A DNA stretch of 64,000 nt from Guptibacillus hwajinpoensis (GCF_005144865.1 NZ_SWFM01000003.1:578281-642280), one strand, 5' to 3'. Counted from the stretch's first letter, positions 21,118-30,855 are shown. The notes: generated from the letters alone by a model not told the origin. Translations and numbers: made by a program.

Positions 21118-21149
21118 AAATAAAAAGACCGGCTTAAAATCAGCCGGCA
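21118..21149 (-). terminator. Terminator after gerE
   Basis: Short GC stem GCCGGCT / AGCCGG around 21128-21148 with an A/T loop, followed on the minus strand by TCTTTTTATTT. Confidence 0.65.
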
Positions 21150-21152
21150 CTG

Positions 21153-21380
21153 CTATATTTCTAATTCTCCCAGACGAAGCAATTCAACAACAGCCTGAGA
21201 ACGCCCCTTAACCCCCAGCTTTTGCATCGTGTTGGAAATATGGTTACGAACTGTTTTTTCACTGATAAACAGTTCTTCCGCTATTTCTCTTGTTGTTTTA
21301 TCTTGAACTAGCAATTCGAAAACTTCTCTTTCTCGTTTGGTTAATAGTGGCTTTGGTCGGTAGTGGTTCCCTTTCAACAT
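21153..21380 (-). CDS. gerE: Spore coat gene regulator GerE
   Basis: A 75-residue LuxR-type helix-turn-helix protein without a receiver domain. The sequence LTKREREVFELLVQDKTT then ELFISEKTVRNHISN and LGVKGRSQAVVELLRLG is nearly the B. subtilis GerE text as I recall it. It is the last mother-cell regulator of sporulation, acting with sigma-K on coat genes. Start chosen at ATG 21378-21380 with GAGGAGGG upstream; the frame is open to 21410 but the extension lacks a ribosome site and family support. Confidence 0.95.
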   Translation of the reverse strand: MLKGNHYRPKPLLTKREREVFELLVQDKTTREIAEELFISEKTVRNHISNTMQKLGVKGRSQAVVELLRLGELEI

Positions 21381-21570
21381 TCCACCCTCCTCGATAGGGC
21401 AACAAAGCAACTTCAGCTGAAATTATATAGTCCATACAATATATGAATCATAAGCATACGTGTTACAGTAATTAGCAAAGTCTTTTCAAACGGTTTTGTC
21501 AATCAAGGATGACAGGCTTCGTGTTCATTCATCATTTCCTGAGAAATAACCAAAAATGTTAGTGATTATA

Positions 21571-21601
21571 TACAAAAAAAGACCCCCTTAAGGGGATCTT
21601 C
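21571..21601 (-). terminator. Terminator after sdhB
   Basis: Stem AGATCCCC / GGGGGTCT with a TTAA loop (21580-21599), followed on the minus strand by seven T. Confidence 0.75.
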
Positions 21602-21605
21602 CTAT

Positions 21606-22364
21606 TTAGTGGTCACTGCCAAAGAAGTTCTTAAATGTTTGAAGAGATGTTGCACGGTTCATAGCAGCAATTGATGTAGTCAATGGAATCCCTTTTGGAC
21701 ATGACTGCACACAGTTCTGTGAGTTACCACAATTCGCAAGTCCGCCCTCATCCATTAATCCTTCAAGTCTTTCTTCTTTGTTCATTGAACCTGTGGGATG
21801 CGCGTTAAACAAGCGAACTTGTGAAACAGCTGCAGGTCCAATAAACTCAGATCGGCTATTAACATTAGGACATGCTTCCAAGCAAACACCGCAAGTCATG
21901 CATTTTGAAAGTTCATATGCCCACTGTCGTTTATTTTCAGGCATTCTTGGTCCCGGGCCAAGATCATAAGTACCATCAATTGGGATCCAAGCTTTCACCT
22001 TCTTAAGAGCGTCGAACATTCTGCTTCGATCTACTGCGAGGTCACGAACGACAGGAAATGTTGTCATTGGCTCAAGGCGAATCGGCTGCTCAAGTTTATC
22101 TACAAGAGCTGTACATGATTGACGAGGCTTCCCGTTAATGACCATCGAACAAGCGCCGCACACTTCTTCCAGGCAACCCATTTCCCACACAACCGGTGAT
22201 GTTTTCTCACCTTTTGCATTTACTGGATTGCGTCGAATTTCCATTAGTGCAGAAATGACATTCATATTTTGACGATATGGAATTGTGAATGTTTCTTCAT
22301 ATGGCGCAGATTCAGGTCCATCCTGTCTTTTAATCTTTAGCGTTACTGTACGTTCTTCACTCAT
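21606..22364 (-). CDS. sdhB: Succinate dehydrogenase iron-sulfur subunit
   Basis: A 252-residue subunit of complex II. It carries the [2Fe-2S] ligands in CLEEVCGACSMV plus a later Cys, and the [4Fe-4S] and [3Fe-4S] ligands in CMTCGVCLEACP and CGNSQNCVQSCPKGIP. It passes electrons from the flavin subunit to menaquinone through the membrane subunit. The ATG overlaps the sdhA stop by one base. Last gene of sdhC-sdhA-sdhB. Confidence 0.96.
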   Translation of the reverse strand: MSEERTVTLKIKRQDGPESAPYEETFTIPYRQNMNVISALMEIRRNPVNAKGEKTSPVVWEMGCLEEVCGACSMVINGKPRQSCTALVDKLEQPIRLEPMTTFPVVRDLAVDRSRMFDALKKVKAWIPIDGTYDLGPGPRMPENKRQWAYELSKCMTCGVCLEACPNVNSRSEFIGPAAVSQVRLFNAHPTGSMNKEERLEGLMDEGGLANCGNSQNCVQSCPKGIPLTTSIAAMNRATSLQTFKNFFGSDH

Positions 22365-24127
22365 TACTTTTTCCCCGCTTTCTTCTTCGAATAATCGCGT
22401 TTACGAGGTGTAATTAATGATGTATCTACTTCTTCATAGTAGAACTCTGGTTTGTTGTTAACTGCATCGTATTTCGCCATAGTTGTTTTAAGCCATTCTT
22501 CATCATTACGGTCTGGGAAATCAGGTTTGTAATGAGCTCCACGGCTTTCATTTCGATTAAGGGCCCCAATTGTAATGACTCTTGCAAGCTGAAGCATGTT
22601 TGAAAGCTGTCTAGTAAATGACGCTCCCTGATTACTCCATTTAGACGTATCATTAATATTGATATTCTCGTAACGCTCCATTAACTCTTGGATCTTTTCA
22701 TCCGTTTCTCGAAGCTTCTCATTATCTCTTACAACAGTAACATTTGCAGTCATCCACTCACCAAGTTCTTTATGAATCTGGTATGCGTTTTCTGTTCCGT
22801 CCATTTTCATTATCGCATCTTGTTTAGACTGCTCTTCTTGCTGATGCTTTTCAAATAATGTCGATGATAAATCTTCAACAGTTTCTTCAAGACCGTTAAT
22901 GTATTCAACTGCGTTCGGGCCAGCGACCATTCCTCCATAAATAGAAGAAAGTAGCGAGTTTGCTCCAAGACGATTTCCACCATGTTGAGAATAATCACAT
23001 TCACCAGCTGCAAACAATCCTGGAATATTAGTTTGCTGGTTGAAATCAACCCACAGACCACCCATAGAATAGTGAACAGCAGGGAAGATTTTCATAGGTA
23101 CTTTACGAGGATCGTCACCCATGAATTTCTCATAAATCTCAATGATTCCTCCAAGCTTAACATCAAGCTCTTTAGAGTCTTTATGGGAAAGATCAAGGTA
23201 AACCATATTCTCGCCATTGATCCCAAGCTTTTGACGTACACAAACGTCAAAAATCTCTCTTGTTGCAATATCTCGTGGAACTAGGTTACCGTATGCAGGG
23301 TATTTTTCTTCAAGGAAGTACCATGGTTTACCGTCTTTGTAAGTCCAAACACGTCCGCCTTCTCCACGAGCAGATTCACTCATAAGACGTAGCTTATCAT
23401 CACCAGGAATAGCAGTAGGGTGAATTTGAATGAACTCACCATTCGAATAAATAGCTCCCTGCTGGTACAAGGCACCAGCTGCTGAACCAGTATTAATAAC
23501 AGAATTCGTGCTTTTACCAAAGATGATTCCTGGTCCGCCTGTTGCCATAATAACAGCGTCTGCTTCAAAGCTACGAATTTCAGATGTCGTAAGGTTTTCA
23601 CCTACAACACCGCGACATACACCATCATCATCAAGAATTGCGGATAGGAATTCCCATCCTTCATATTTCGTTACAAGTCCAGCGACTTCATGTCGGCGTA
23701 CCTGCTCATCTAGTGCATAAAGTAACTGCTGTCCTGTAGTTGCCCCTGCAAATGCAGTACGGTGGTGCTGTGTACCACCAAAGCGTCGGAAGTCAAGTAG
23801 ACCTTCTGGCGTTCTATTAAACATAACACCCATACGGTCCATTAAATGAATGATCCCAGGCGCGGCATCACACATAGCTTTTACTGGAGGCTGGTTAGCA
23901 AGAAAGTCTCCTCCATAAACTGTATCATCGAAGTGTTCCCAAGGAGAATCCCCTTCACCTTTGGTATTAACAGCTCCATTAATTCCCCCCTGTGCACAAA
24001 CAGAGTGAGATCGTTTAACTGGTACGATGGAAAGCAAGTCTACATTCATTCCGGCTTCTGCCGCTTTGATCGTTGCCATTAACCCGGCAAGACCGCCTCC
24101 AACGATTACTAATTTACCTTTACTCAT
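22364..24127 (-). CDS. sdhA: Succinate dehydrogenase flavoprotein subunit
   Basis: A 587-residue flavoprotein that oxidises succinate to fumarate in the TCA cycle. It has an N-terminal dinucleotide-binding motif GGGLAGL, the covalent-FAD histidine in KRSHSVCAQGGI (about residue 40), active-site text QIHPTA and SESARGEGG, and the C-terminal ESRGAHYKPDFPDRND. It is peripheral on the inner face of the membrane, held by SdhC. A small inverted repeat (TCTGGA/TCCAGA near 24158-24181) lies between sdhC and sdhA without a T-run. Confidence 0.97.
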   Translation of the reverse strand: MSKGKLVIVGGGLAGLMATIKAAEAGMNVDLLSIVPVKRSHSVCAQGGINGAVNTKGEGDSPWEHFDDTVYGGDFLANQPPVKAMCDAAPGIIHLMDRMGVMFNRTPEGLLDFRRFGGTQHHRTAFAGATTGQQLLYALDEQVRRHEVAGLVTKYEGWEFLSAILDDDGVCRGVVGENLTTSEIRSFEADAVIMATGGPGIIFGKSTNSVINTGSAAGALYQQGAIYSNGEFIQIHPTAIPGDDKLRLMSESARGEGGRVWTYKDGKPWYFLEEKYPAYGNLVPRDIATREIFDVCVRQKLGINGENMVYLDLSHKDSKELDVKLGGIIEIYEKFMGDDPRKVPMKIFPAVHYSMGGLWVDFNQQTNIPGLFAAGECDYSQHGGNRLGANSLLSSIYGGMVAGPNAVEYINGLEETVEDLSSTLFEKHQQEEQSKQDAIMKMDGTENAYQIHKELGEWMTANVTVVRDNEKLRETDEKIQELMERYENININDTSKWSNQGASFTRQLSNMLQLARVITIGALNRNESRGAHYKPDFPDRNDEEWLKTTMAKYDAVNNKPEFYYEEVDTSLITPRKRDYSKKKAGKK

Positions 24128-24205
24128 AAGAACGGTTCCCCCTTAAATGCTGGCTCTGTCTGGAGATTATGTATCCAGACTTGGTGGTGAAGACTGTTCG
24201 GTTTC

Positions 24206-24814
24206 TTATACGAAAGCAAATAACGCGCGAATTCCAACGAACGATAGTGCAAGGAAAATAATCATTGTTACATATGTCATTGCACGTTGTGATTTAGGTG
24301 TTACTGTTAAGCCCCAGCTCACGAAGAATGACCATAAACCATTCGCAAAGTGGAAGACAGTACCTACAACACCAACGATGTAAAAGATCATCATCCCTGG
24401 GTTTGATAGAATATCAGCCATCATTTGATAGTTTACTTCAGCTCCCATGGCAGCCTGTATCCTAGTTTGCCAAACGTGCCAAGTTACAAAAATAAGTACG
24501 ATTACACCTGAAATCCGCTGCAAATAAAACATCCAGTTTCGTAAATAGCCATAAGTGCTTACGTTATTTTTGGATTGAAATGCGATAAAAACACCATATA
24601 TCGCATGGAATAAGAGCGGTAAGAAAATAACGAAAATTTCTAAAAGATAACGATAAGGTAGGCTTTCCATGAAATGCGCTGCTGCATTAAAGTCCTCAGG
24701 CCCTCGTGTTGCGAAGTAGTTTACTGTTAGATGTTGCGTAACATAGAGTCCGAGTGGAATAACCCCTAGAAGCGAATGCAATTTTCGGCTTACAAAGTCT
24801 CGACTTGCGGCCAT
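24206..24814 (-). CDS. sdhC: Succinate dehydrogenase cytochrome b558 subunit
   Basis: A 202-residue di-heme membrane anchor with five predicted transmembrane helices and the histidines expected for two hemes (LHSLLG, TQHLTVNYF, FHAIYG, TWHVWQTR, FHFANGLW). This single large anchor subunit is the B. subtilis type, which reduces menaquinone. First gene of the sdh operon. The ATG has AAGGGGGAC upstream. Confidence 0.95.
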   Translation of the reverse strand: MAASRDFVSRKLHSLLGVIPLGLYVTQHLTVNYFATRGPEDFNAAAHFMESLPYRYLLEIFVIFLPLLFHAIYGVFIAFQSKNNVSTYGYLRNWMFYLQRISGVIVLIFVTWHVWQTRIQAAMGAEVNYQMMADILSNPGMMIFYIVGVVGTVFHFANGLWSFFVSWGLTVTPKSQRAMTYVTMIIFLALSFVGIRALFAFV

Positions 24815-24933
24815 GTTTTGTGTGTCCCCCTTTTAAGTTGTTAAGCTACCATCTGTCAGTGCATTTTTCTACAATAGAAGTCTTTGCATGCACAGAAATC
24901 ATCGCTTTCTGTCGATTAAATTGTGACATAACC

Positions 24934-24962
24934 ATTGTACTCCCATCATTTAGGACCGTCAA
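24934..24962 (-). promoter_or_regulatory. Likely sdhCAB promoter
   Basis: Minus-strand TTGACG, 17-nt spacer, TACAAT, leaving a leader of about 110 nt before sdhC. In the rest of the divergent 24815-25117 gap there is a plus-strand TATAAT at about 25086-25091 that may serve yslB, with no good -35. Confidence 0.6.
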
Positions 24963-25117
24963 GAAAACGCGTACATTCAGATTTTTCAAAATCTCGTAGC
25001 AAGACTTTAATTTGTCACATTTGAATGCGCTTTATTTTCTTCAATTTCTATCTATCGTGCTATGGAGGATTTCGCTTCTTAACGTTATAATTGTAGCAGA
25101 CAAGCTAGGAGGAATTT

Positions 25118-25561
25118 ATGTTTAAGAAGCGTACAAACACGATCGACTATAGTCACGAAATAGAAACAACAGCTTTTGGGTATGAATTCTTCAGGGAGAT
25201 TCTTCTTCCTGAGCTTTTAGGAAATGAACAGCCAGCCGTCCTTTACTGGACAGGCAAAGAAATGGCAAGACAATTCCCGCTCTCTTCTAAAGAAGAAATA
25301 ATAGACTTCTTTAAGAATGCGAGTTGGGGCACGCTCTTAGTCCAACAGGAAAAAAAGAATGAGATCACTTTCTTGCTCCAATCACCATTAATCACTGAAC
25401 GCAAGAATACGACTCGCATCTCCTGTTATCAGTTAGAAGCAGGGTTTATCTCTGAGCAGTATCAAAACATGCATAAATGTGTAACAGAAGCCTATGAAAC
25501 TGACAAAAAGAATGAGATTCAGTTTACAGTTAAATGGGATCCAAAAGATAAAATAGAATAA
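25118..25561 (+). CDS. yslB: DUF2507 protein YslB
   Basis: A 147-residue soluble protein, divergent from sdhC and convergent with lysC. It carries the family text AFGYEFFREILLPELLG, YWTGKEMARQFP, WGTL and LEAGFISEQ. The fold is of the TRAPP Bet3/V4R-like ligand-binding type by family knowledge; its function in Bacillus is unknown. GGAGG stands 6 nt before the ATG. The position between sdhC and lysC is the same as in B. subtilis. Confidence 0.9.
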   Translation: MFKKRTNTIDYSHEIETTAFGYEFFREILLPELLGNEQPAVLYWTGKEMARQFPLSSKEEIIDFFKNASWGTLLVQQEKKNEITFLLQSPLITERKNTTRISCYQLEAGFISEQYQNMHKCVTEAYETDKKNEIQFTVKWDPKDKIE

Positions 25562-25592
25562 AAGGGAGACCCTATGTGGTCTCCCTTTTGTT
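25556..25592. terminator. Bidirectional terminator between yslB and lysC
   Basis: Eleven-bp stem AAAGGGAGACC / GGTCTCCCTTT (25561-25588) with a six-base loop, a T-run on the plus side and an A-run on the other. It can end both convergent transcripts. Confidence 0.85.
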
Positions 25593-25594
25593 CT

Positions 25595-26830
25595 TTATAC
25601 TTGTTGAACTGGCTTTCTTTCATCTAATTGGAATTTCTCATGTAGTAGTTCAATTGCATAAATCATCTTATCTTGTGGCACAATTGTCGACACTTTTATT
25701 TCTGACGTACTGACCATTTTAATTTCAATTCCATGCTCTGATAGTACTTCAAACATTTGCGCAGCTACACCTGGGTTTGAAATCATTCCTGATCCTACAA
25801 TTGATACTTTAGCTAAATCAGACTCATGGAAAATATTCTCGTATGGCAGTTTAACTTTGATACGATTTAGTACATCCAAAGTTAACTCAAGAGATGCTGA
25901 TTCAATTGAAAACGAAATGCTTGTCGTATTCTTTTCACTTGTACTTTGGATAATAACATCGACATTTATCCCATTGGACGCAAGGGATGAGAAAAGAGAT
26001 GGTAGTGTTGTAATTTCATTTGGTAATCCAGAAATCGTTATTTTTGTTACATTACTTTCAAACGCCAGACCCCTGACGACTAGATTTTGTTCCATTGATG
26101 CAACCTCCTCAATTAACGTTCCAGGTTCATTCGTAAAGCTTGAGCGAACCTCAAGCAATATATTGTAATTTTTAGCAAACTCAACCGCTCTTGGATGCAG
26201 CACTCCTGCTCCTAGATTGGCTAGTTCAAGCATTTCATCATAAGAAATGGTAGACAGTTTTCTCGCTGCCTTTACATAGCGAGGATCGGTCGTATAAACA
26301 CCATCTACATCAGTATAAATTTCACAACGATCTGCCTTCAAAGCTGCAGCAATAGCAACTGCTGTTGTATCAGAGCCGCCTCTACCAAGCGTAGCGATAT
26401 CGTTTGTATCAGTAAGGCCCTGGAATCCTGCCACGATTACAATTTTTCCTTCTGCAAGATGTTGATTCATTCGCTTTGCATCGATATCAAGTATTCTCGC
26501 ATTGCCATGAAACGTTTCTGTCTTTATTCCAGCCTGCCAACCAGTTAACGATACCGAATCATAACCTGCTTCATGTATTGCCATTGAAAGTAGCGCAGTT
26601 GTCACTTGCTCTCCTGTTGTTAGAAGCATGTCTAGCTCCCTAGCGGATGGTTTCGTTGAAATCCCTTTAGTTAATCCTAGAAGTTCATCAGTCGTTTTCC
26701 CCATTGCAGAAACAACAGCAACAACTTCGTCTCCTGCATCTACTGCCTCAATGAGTCTTCTTGAGACATTTTTAATTTTCTCTACATCGCCTACAGATGT
26801 GCCACCAAACTTTAATACGCGTAGTCCCAC
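25595..26830 (-). CDS. lysC: Aspartokinase (lysine-sensitive type II)
   Basis: A 411-residue aspartate kinase catalysing the first step of lysine, threonine, methionine and diaminopimelate synthesis. Motifs are VLKFGGTSVGD (about residues 4-14), TGWQAGI, FQGLTDTNDIATLGRGGSDT and two C-terminal ACT domains (ISGLPNEITTLPSLFS; SIVGSGMISNPGVAAQMF). Start set at GTG 26828-26830, nine nt after AAAGG, matching the MGL start of B. subtilis LysC; an ATG 9 nt upstream touches the ribosome site. Controlled by the L-box riboswitch about 335 nt upstream, from which it is separated by an inserted repeat element. Confidence 0.93.
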   Translation of the reverse strand: MGLRVLKFGGTSVGDVEKIKNVSRRLIEAVDAGDEVVAVVSAMGKTTDELLGLTKGISTKPSARELDMLLTTGEQVTTALLSMAIHEAGYDSVSLTGWQAGIKTETFHGNARILDIDAKRMNQHLAEGKIVIVAGFQGLTDTNDIATLGRGGSDTTAVAIAAALKADRCEIYTDVDGVYTTDPRYVKAARKLSTISYDEMLELANLGAGVLHPRAVEFAKNYNILLEVRSSFTNEPGTLIEEVASMEQNLVVRGLAFESNVTKITISGLPNEITTLPSLFSSLASNGINVDVIIQSTSEKNTTSISFSIESASLELTLDVLNRIKVKLPYENIFHESDLAKVSIVGSGMISNPGVAAQMFEVLSEHGIEIKMVSTSEIKVSTIVPQDKMIYAIELLHEKFQLDERKPVQQV

Positions 26831-26976
26831 TCTCTCCATCCTTTCTCTCATGTAACTGGTTTCTCTTTCTATTTATGCGCTTATAGCACACGCCTCACTA
26901 AATAAGAGTTATATGGATATTCGCCTAATCTTTACAAGCGAAAGTCTTCGTTTTGTTATACTTTACTCTTTTCTAT

Positions 26977-27145
26977 AGGCTTTTTTCGTAGACATTGTTG
27001 CTTTTACTGTATAGCGTTTGATTTCCGCTGCAGGATGCTCGCTTTCCGCGGGGCGGGCGGTGAGCCTCCTTCCGCTCCAATCAGCAAAGTGTGTGTTTTT
27101 ATTCAATAATTATTTCAAGAGCAACAATTTTTACGAAAATAACCT
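26977..27145. repeat. MITE-like element copy R2, module A only, in the lysC leader
   Basis: Bounded by terminal inverted repeats of about 26 bp (26977-27002 and 27120-27145; 22 of 26 positions match, both ending in TTGTTGCT facing inward). Inside is the 40-bp GC-rich module A (27031-27070), identical to 49151-49190, joined directly to TCCGCTCCAATCAGC. It lacks module B. No coding sequence. It lies between the L-box terminator and the lysC start. The flanks do not show a convincing target duplication. Confidence 0.8.
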
Positions 27146-27164
27146 TTTAAAAAGTAATAAAGTA

Positions 27165-27206
27165 TAAAAAAAACAACAATGAGAAAAACCTCACTGCTGT
27201 TTTCAT
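27165..27206 (-). terminator. Terminator of the lysine riboswitch
   Basis: Minus-strand stem AACAGCAGTGAG / CTCATTGTTGTT with two mismatches and a T loop, followed by eight T. It directly follows the aptamer and is the expected expression platform. Confidence 0.8.
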
Positions 27207-27437
27207 AACAAATCCAAGAAAACGTCCCTTTGTGAGATAGTTCTCCATCCAATTCCAGGGTAGGTATTGGATGACAGCCCTGCATTTATTTAATGCAGAT
27301 CCAGCTTCAGACAGATAAGTGCCTTTCCACTTCGGCAAATCCCCCTTTCAGCTCCTATCAACGAGTCTTATCACTCTTAAGTGAGCATACTAATGGTTTT
27401 TGCGCCTCTACCATCACTTCAACTTTCGAAGTGTGGA
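27207..27437 (-). ncRNA. Lysine riboswitch (L-box) of lysC
   Basis: Read on the minus strand, the conserved L-box blocks appear in order: AGAGGCGC, CCATTAGTAT, GCTGAAAGGGGG, TGCCGAAG, GCTGG, a hairpin CTGCATTTA/TAATGCAG-like arm, AGGGCTGTC, and the closing GGAGAACTATCTC that pairs with the 5' GGTAG. These match the B. subtilis lysC leader block by block. Lysine binding should favour the terminator at 27165-27206. A 63-codon frame inside it, with a TTG start, is a shadow of the RNA. Confidence 0.9.
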
Positions 27438-27454
27438 ACTATTAAATTTCATTC

Positions 27455-27483
27455 ATTATAACGGACTTAACACAAAGCCGCAA
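27455..27483 (-). promoter_or_regulatory. lysC promoter upstream of the L-box
   Basis: Minus-strand TTGCGG, 17-nt spacer, TATAAT. The transcript would start about 10 nt before the riboswitch. It begins 15 nt after the uvrC stop, and no uvrC terminator was seen. Confidence 0.65.
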
Positions 27484-27497
27484 CAGGTTGCTGTAAA

Positions 27498-29279
27498 TTA
27501 ATTCGCTTGATTTTCGAATCTTGCTAGTAATTCCTTAGCGACACTCTGAGGTAAACCGGCTTCTTGTAAATCGTCGATGCTTGCTTCTTTCATTTTTTTA
27601 ATTGATCCAAAATGTTTTAAAAGCATTTTTTTACGCTTCTCTCCTATACCTGGTATATCATCAAGACTTGATTTAAGCATGGATTTCCCACGAAGCTGGC
27701 GATGGAATGTAATCGCAAATCGATGGACTTCATCTTGAATTCGTTGCAATAGGTAGAATTCTTGACTGTTCCTTGGCAAATATACACCAACAGGAGGATC
27801 GCCAATGAGCAGATGAGACGTTTTATGTTTCTCATCTTTAGTTAAAGAACAAACAGGTATATCAAGGCCAAGTTCATTCTCTAGCACATCTTTTGCAGCT
27901 TGAATTTGAGCAATTCCGCCATCGATAATAATTAAGTCAGGTAGGGGCCCACTCTCTTTCAGCATTCTTGAGTAACGCCTACGAACAACTTCTTTCATTG
28001 ATCCAACGTCGTTTGGACCTTCAACCGTTTTAATCTTGTATTTCCTATACTCATTTTTCTTAGGTTTGCCATCCAAAAAAACAACCATAGCAGATACAGG
28101 ATTTGTACCTTGTATATTAGAATTATCAAATGCTTCTATTCGGAGCGGCGCGTCTATACCAAGTTGATCTCCTAAATTCTCAACTGCATCAATTGTTCTC
28201 TTCTCATCACGCTCAATTAGTGAGAATTTTTCATTCAAAGCAATCGTAGCATTTTTCACCGTCAGCTCAACGAGTTCTTTTTTCTTCCCACGCTTTGGTT
28301 GATGAACAGGAATCTCAAGCAACTCTTGTGCCATTTCAGCATTAACTTGCTGTGGCAATAGCAATTCTTTCGGTTTAGGGTGGTTTTTTTGTAAATAAAA
28401 CTGGCCAAGGTAGGTTAGAAAGTCCTCTTCCGCATCATTATAAAATGGAAATAATGATACATCCCTTTCAATAAGCTTTCCCTGACGCACAAAAAAGACT
28501 TGAACACACATCCAGCCTTTATCGTAGCTGTAACCAAAGATATCCCTATCAATTCCATCATTGGATTGAATCTTTTGCACTTCCATTACTTTATCAATAT
28601 GATACATGAGATCACGGTACTCTTTTGCTCGCTCAAAATCCATATTTTCTGCGGCAAGTCCCATTTTCCGCTCAATGTCCTCTTTAACCTCTTGATGACC
28701 ACCATTTAGAAAGCGGGTAATTCCATCAATCATTTCCTTATTTTGTTCTTTAGTAACATCTTTCACACAAGGTGCAAGACACTGGCCAATATGATAATAA
28801 AGGCAAACTCGGTCTGGCATTTTTCTACATTTCCTTAGTGGATAAAGACGATCGAGCAGCTTCTTTGTTGCACTTGCTGCATACGCATTTGGATAAGGAC
28901 CAAAGTATTTTCCTTTATCCTTCTTTATCTTCCTCGTAGTAATTAATCGTGGTTGCTCTTCGGAAGTTATTTTAATGTATGGATAGCTTTTATCGTCTTT
29001 TAGCATAACGTTATATTTAGGATCATGCTTTTTAATTAAATTAAGTTCAAGAATTAGTGCTTCAAGATCTGTAGAAGTAACAATATATTCGAGATCGCGA
29101 ATTTCACTTACAAGACGCTGTGTCTTTCCATCATGTGATCCACTAAAATAAGAACGAACTCTATTTTTCAGAATCTTTGCTTTCCCAACGTAAATAATCG
29201 TTCCCTGGCGATCTTTCATTAAGTAACACCCGGGCTGGTCAGGAAGGATGGCTAGCTTGTTTTTAAGTTGTTGCTCCAT
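27498..29279 (-). CDS. uvrC: Excinuclease ABC subunit C
   Basis: A 593-residue nucleotide-excision-repair nuclease that incises both sides of a lesion with UvrB. It has the N-terminal GIY-YIG domain ([20 protein letters not shown]), a Cys-rich part ([21 protein letters not shown]), the UvrB-binding UVR motif ([12 protein letters not shown]), an RNase H-like catalytic domain ([31 protein letters not shown]) and C-terminal helix-hairpin-helix repeats ([18 protein letters not shown]). Full length. It marks the left edge of the accessory island. Confidence 0.97.
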   Translation of the reverse strand: MEQQLKNKLAILPDQPGCYLMKDRQGTIIYVGKAKILKNRVRSYFSGSHDGKTQRLVSEIRDLEYIVTSTDLEALILELNLIKKHDPKYNVMLKDDKSYPYIKITSEEQPRLITTRKIKKDKGKYFGPYPNAYAASATKKLLDRLYPLRKCRKMPDRVCLYYHIGQCLAPCVKDVTKEQNKEMIDGITRFLNGGHQEVKEDIERKMGLAAENMDFERAKEYRDLMYHIDKVMEVQKIQSNDGIDRDIFGYSYDKGWMCVQVFFVRQGKLIERDVSLFPFYNDAEEDFLTYLGQFYLQKNHPKPKELLLPQQVNAEMAQELLEIPVHQPKRGKKKELVELTVKNATIALNEKFSLIERDEKRTIDAVENLGDQLGIDAPLRIEAFDNSNIQGTNPVSAMVVFLDGKPKKNEYRKYKIKTVEGPNDVGSMKEVVRRRYSRMLKESGPLPDLIIIDGGIAQIQAAKDVLENELGLDIPVCSLTKDEKHKTSHLLIGDPPVGVYLPRNSQEFYLLQRIQDEVHRFAITFHRQLRGKSMLKSSLDDIPGIGEKRKKMLLKHFGSIKKMKEASIDDLQEAGLPQSVAKELLARFENQAN

Positions 29280-29355
29280 GATGACTCACCTCACTATTCC
29301 CTTTAAAGGCGTATCTATGTTCGCCTCTCATTGTACCACATTTCCGCTAATTTCT

Positions 29356-30855
29356 TTATTCACGATACTCGTATAAGACAATGTTGTCATAAACTGGATC
29401 ATATAAAGAAGATGAATGAAAGTCTTTCACTTTCTTAATGGCGTTTTCGATCGGAATCCCCTGTTCTTTAAATCCTTCTACGACTTCCTTTGTTAAAAAG
29501 ATTCGATGATTTTCGTAATAGCTTTTATCAGATTGAAAAGTAGAATACGTATAAATTTGTTCGTGTTTAAAGTCGGCATCTACATATCCCATTACCCTTG
29601 TTTCTTCCCATGTATACACGATAATCGGTTCATTGATATCTTCTAAATAGTCAATGAGTTGATGAACTGCCGACGGCTTTTCGGCCTCTTTCATAACGTC
29701 ATATGAAAAAACAGTTTGTGTAATAACGATACTTAGAAAAAGTATCATTAATCTAATATGTAGCACTTGTTGTTTTATACAAATAAAACAGACTAAACCA
29801 AATAACACCATAGTCGGAAGAGGAAGAATATGCCTTGGTTTGTCAACATTTTGTGCAAATAAAGCCCATAGAAAATAACCAATAAACATCGATATATAAG
29901 CCCAAACAAACGGAGTAAATCTAAGCTTATTTGTTCTCCTCAATATTTTAATAGCTGCATATAGAGTGAATAATCCCATAAGAGCTAGCAATAAAATACG
30001 TTGTCCACCAAGACCAGTCCACGCGATATTATAGAGCAGCAAATCAGAGAATCGTTCCAAGAATGATGAAGAAACTGAAACGGCTGTACCTCCCCATTCC
30101 TGAAAATGGCCAGTCGAAAAACCCAGTGCTAACTGAATAAATGCTGCAACTCCGCCTTCTGATACAGCAAGTCCAGCCAACCAAATCAACTGAAACAATA
30201 ACGCAACACTAAGTTGTATGACTAAAAACGAGACATACTCTCGAGGGTTGTATTGCTTTATTCGTGAAAGTAGAAGGATCAAAAGTCCAATCCCAAACGG
30301 GAGATAGGATAGCCGAATGCCTAGTAGGAAACTAAATAATAAAGATGAAAAAACAACAAATCCAGTTGAGTTTTTACGTTGAAAGGCGCTATGTAATACC
30401 CAAATATACCACCATAGGATAGCTACTGCAGCTGTTTCACTCATCGGCTGAACCGTCATGACATTTAGAAAAACCGTCGATTGAATAATCGCTACCATCA
30501 CTACGCTACCAGTCTTTGTGAGATAGGATCGACTCAATGCGAAAACAGGGTAAATCGTTGTAAGTAATAAAAGTGAATTCCATATCGAAAGAGCCTGAGT
30601 GGGATTCACAATCCATTTATTTATAAGCATCCCACCTAGGATGAAATAAGGATACCCAGGGAAATGTGGCTGCATAGCAAATAGGTCAAACCTAGTTAAT
30701 GCCAAGGAAAAGTCAACCTGATCCCATGAACGCGGCACATCAATTGCATAGACGAGTCTCCACCATATGATAAGAGATATACTGCTTATCGAAACAGTCC
30801 ATAGTGCACATACAAATATCTTATTCCATAATAAATGCTCCTTTAAACGGTTCAA
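29356..30855 (-). CDS. Multi-pass membrane protein, GT-C glycosyltransferase-like
   Basis: A 499-residue protein with about 11-12 hydrophobic helices and a short soluble C-terminal domain (about 400-499). The loop after the first helix contains RSWDQVDFSLALTRFDLFAM, acidic residues where GT-C enzymes keep their catalytic Asp, and then PHFPGYPYFI. This layout fits lipid-linked sugar transferases of the dolichyl-phosphate-mannose or ArnT class, but I recognise no specific family. The start is TTG with AGGGTGA upstream. It lies after the FTR1 gene, behind a terminator, and may add sugars to a product of the nearby epimerase-GT2 operon. Confidence 0.55.
   Translation of the reverse strand: MNRLKEHLLWNKIFVCALWTVSISSISLIIWWRLVYAIDVPRSWDQVDFSLALTRFDLFAMQPHFPGYPYFILGGMLINKWIVNPTQALSIWNSLLLLTTIYPVFALSRSYLTKTGSVVMVAIIQSTVFLNVMTVQPMSETAAVAILWWYIWVLHSAFQRKNSTGFVVFSSLLFSFLLGIRLSYLPFGIGLLILLLSRIKQYNPREYVSFLVIQLSVALLFQLIWLAGLAVSEGGVAAFIQLALGFSTGHFQEWGGTAVSVSSSFLERFSDLLLYNIAWTGLGGQRILLLALMGLFTLYAAIKILRRTNKLRFTPFVWAYISMFIGYFLWALFAQNVDKPRHILPLPTMVLFGLVCFICIKQQVLHIRLMILFLSIVITQTVFSYDVMKEAEKPSAVHQLIDYLEDINEPIIVYTWEETRVMGYVDADFKHEQIYTYSTFQSDKSYYENHRIFLTKEVVEGFKEQGIPIENAIKKVKDFHSSSLYDPVYDNIVLYEYRE

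Noticed and set aside
26852..26976. Riboswitch immediately upstream of lysC
   Set aside because: No L-box blocks occur in this stretch; the true aptamer lies further upstream at 27207-27437.
26977..27145. Complete insertion sequence at the lysC leader
   Set aside because: There are inverted ends but no transposase reading frame in 169 bp; at most a non-autonomous element.
27147..27338. Open frame of 63 codons with TTG start and a ribosome-site-like GGGGG
   Set aside because: It lies entirely within the lysine riboswitch and its terminator; the apparent ribosome site is the conserved GAAAGGGGG block of the aptamer.
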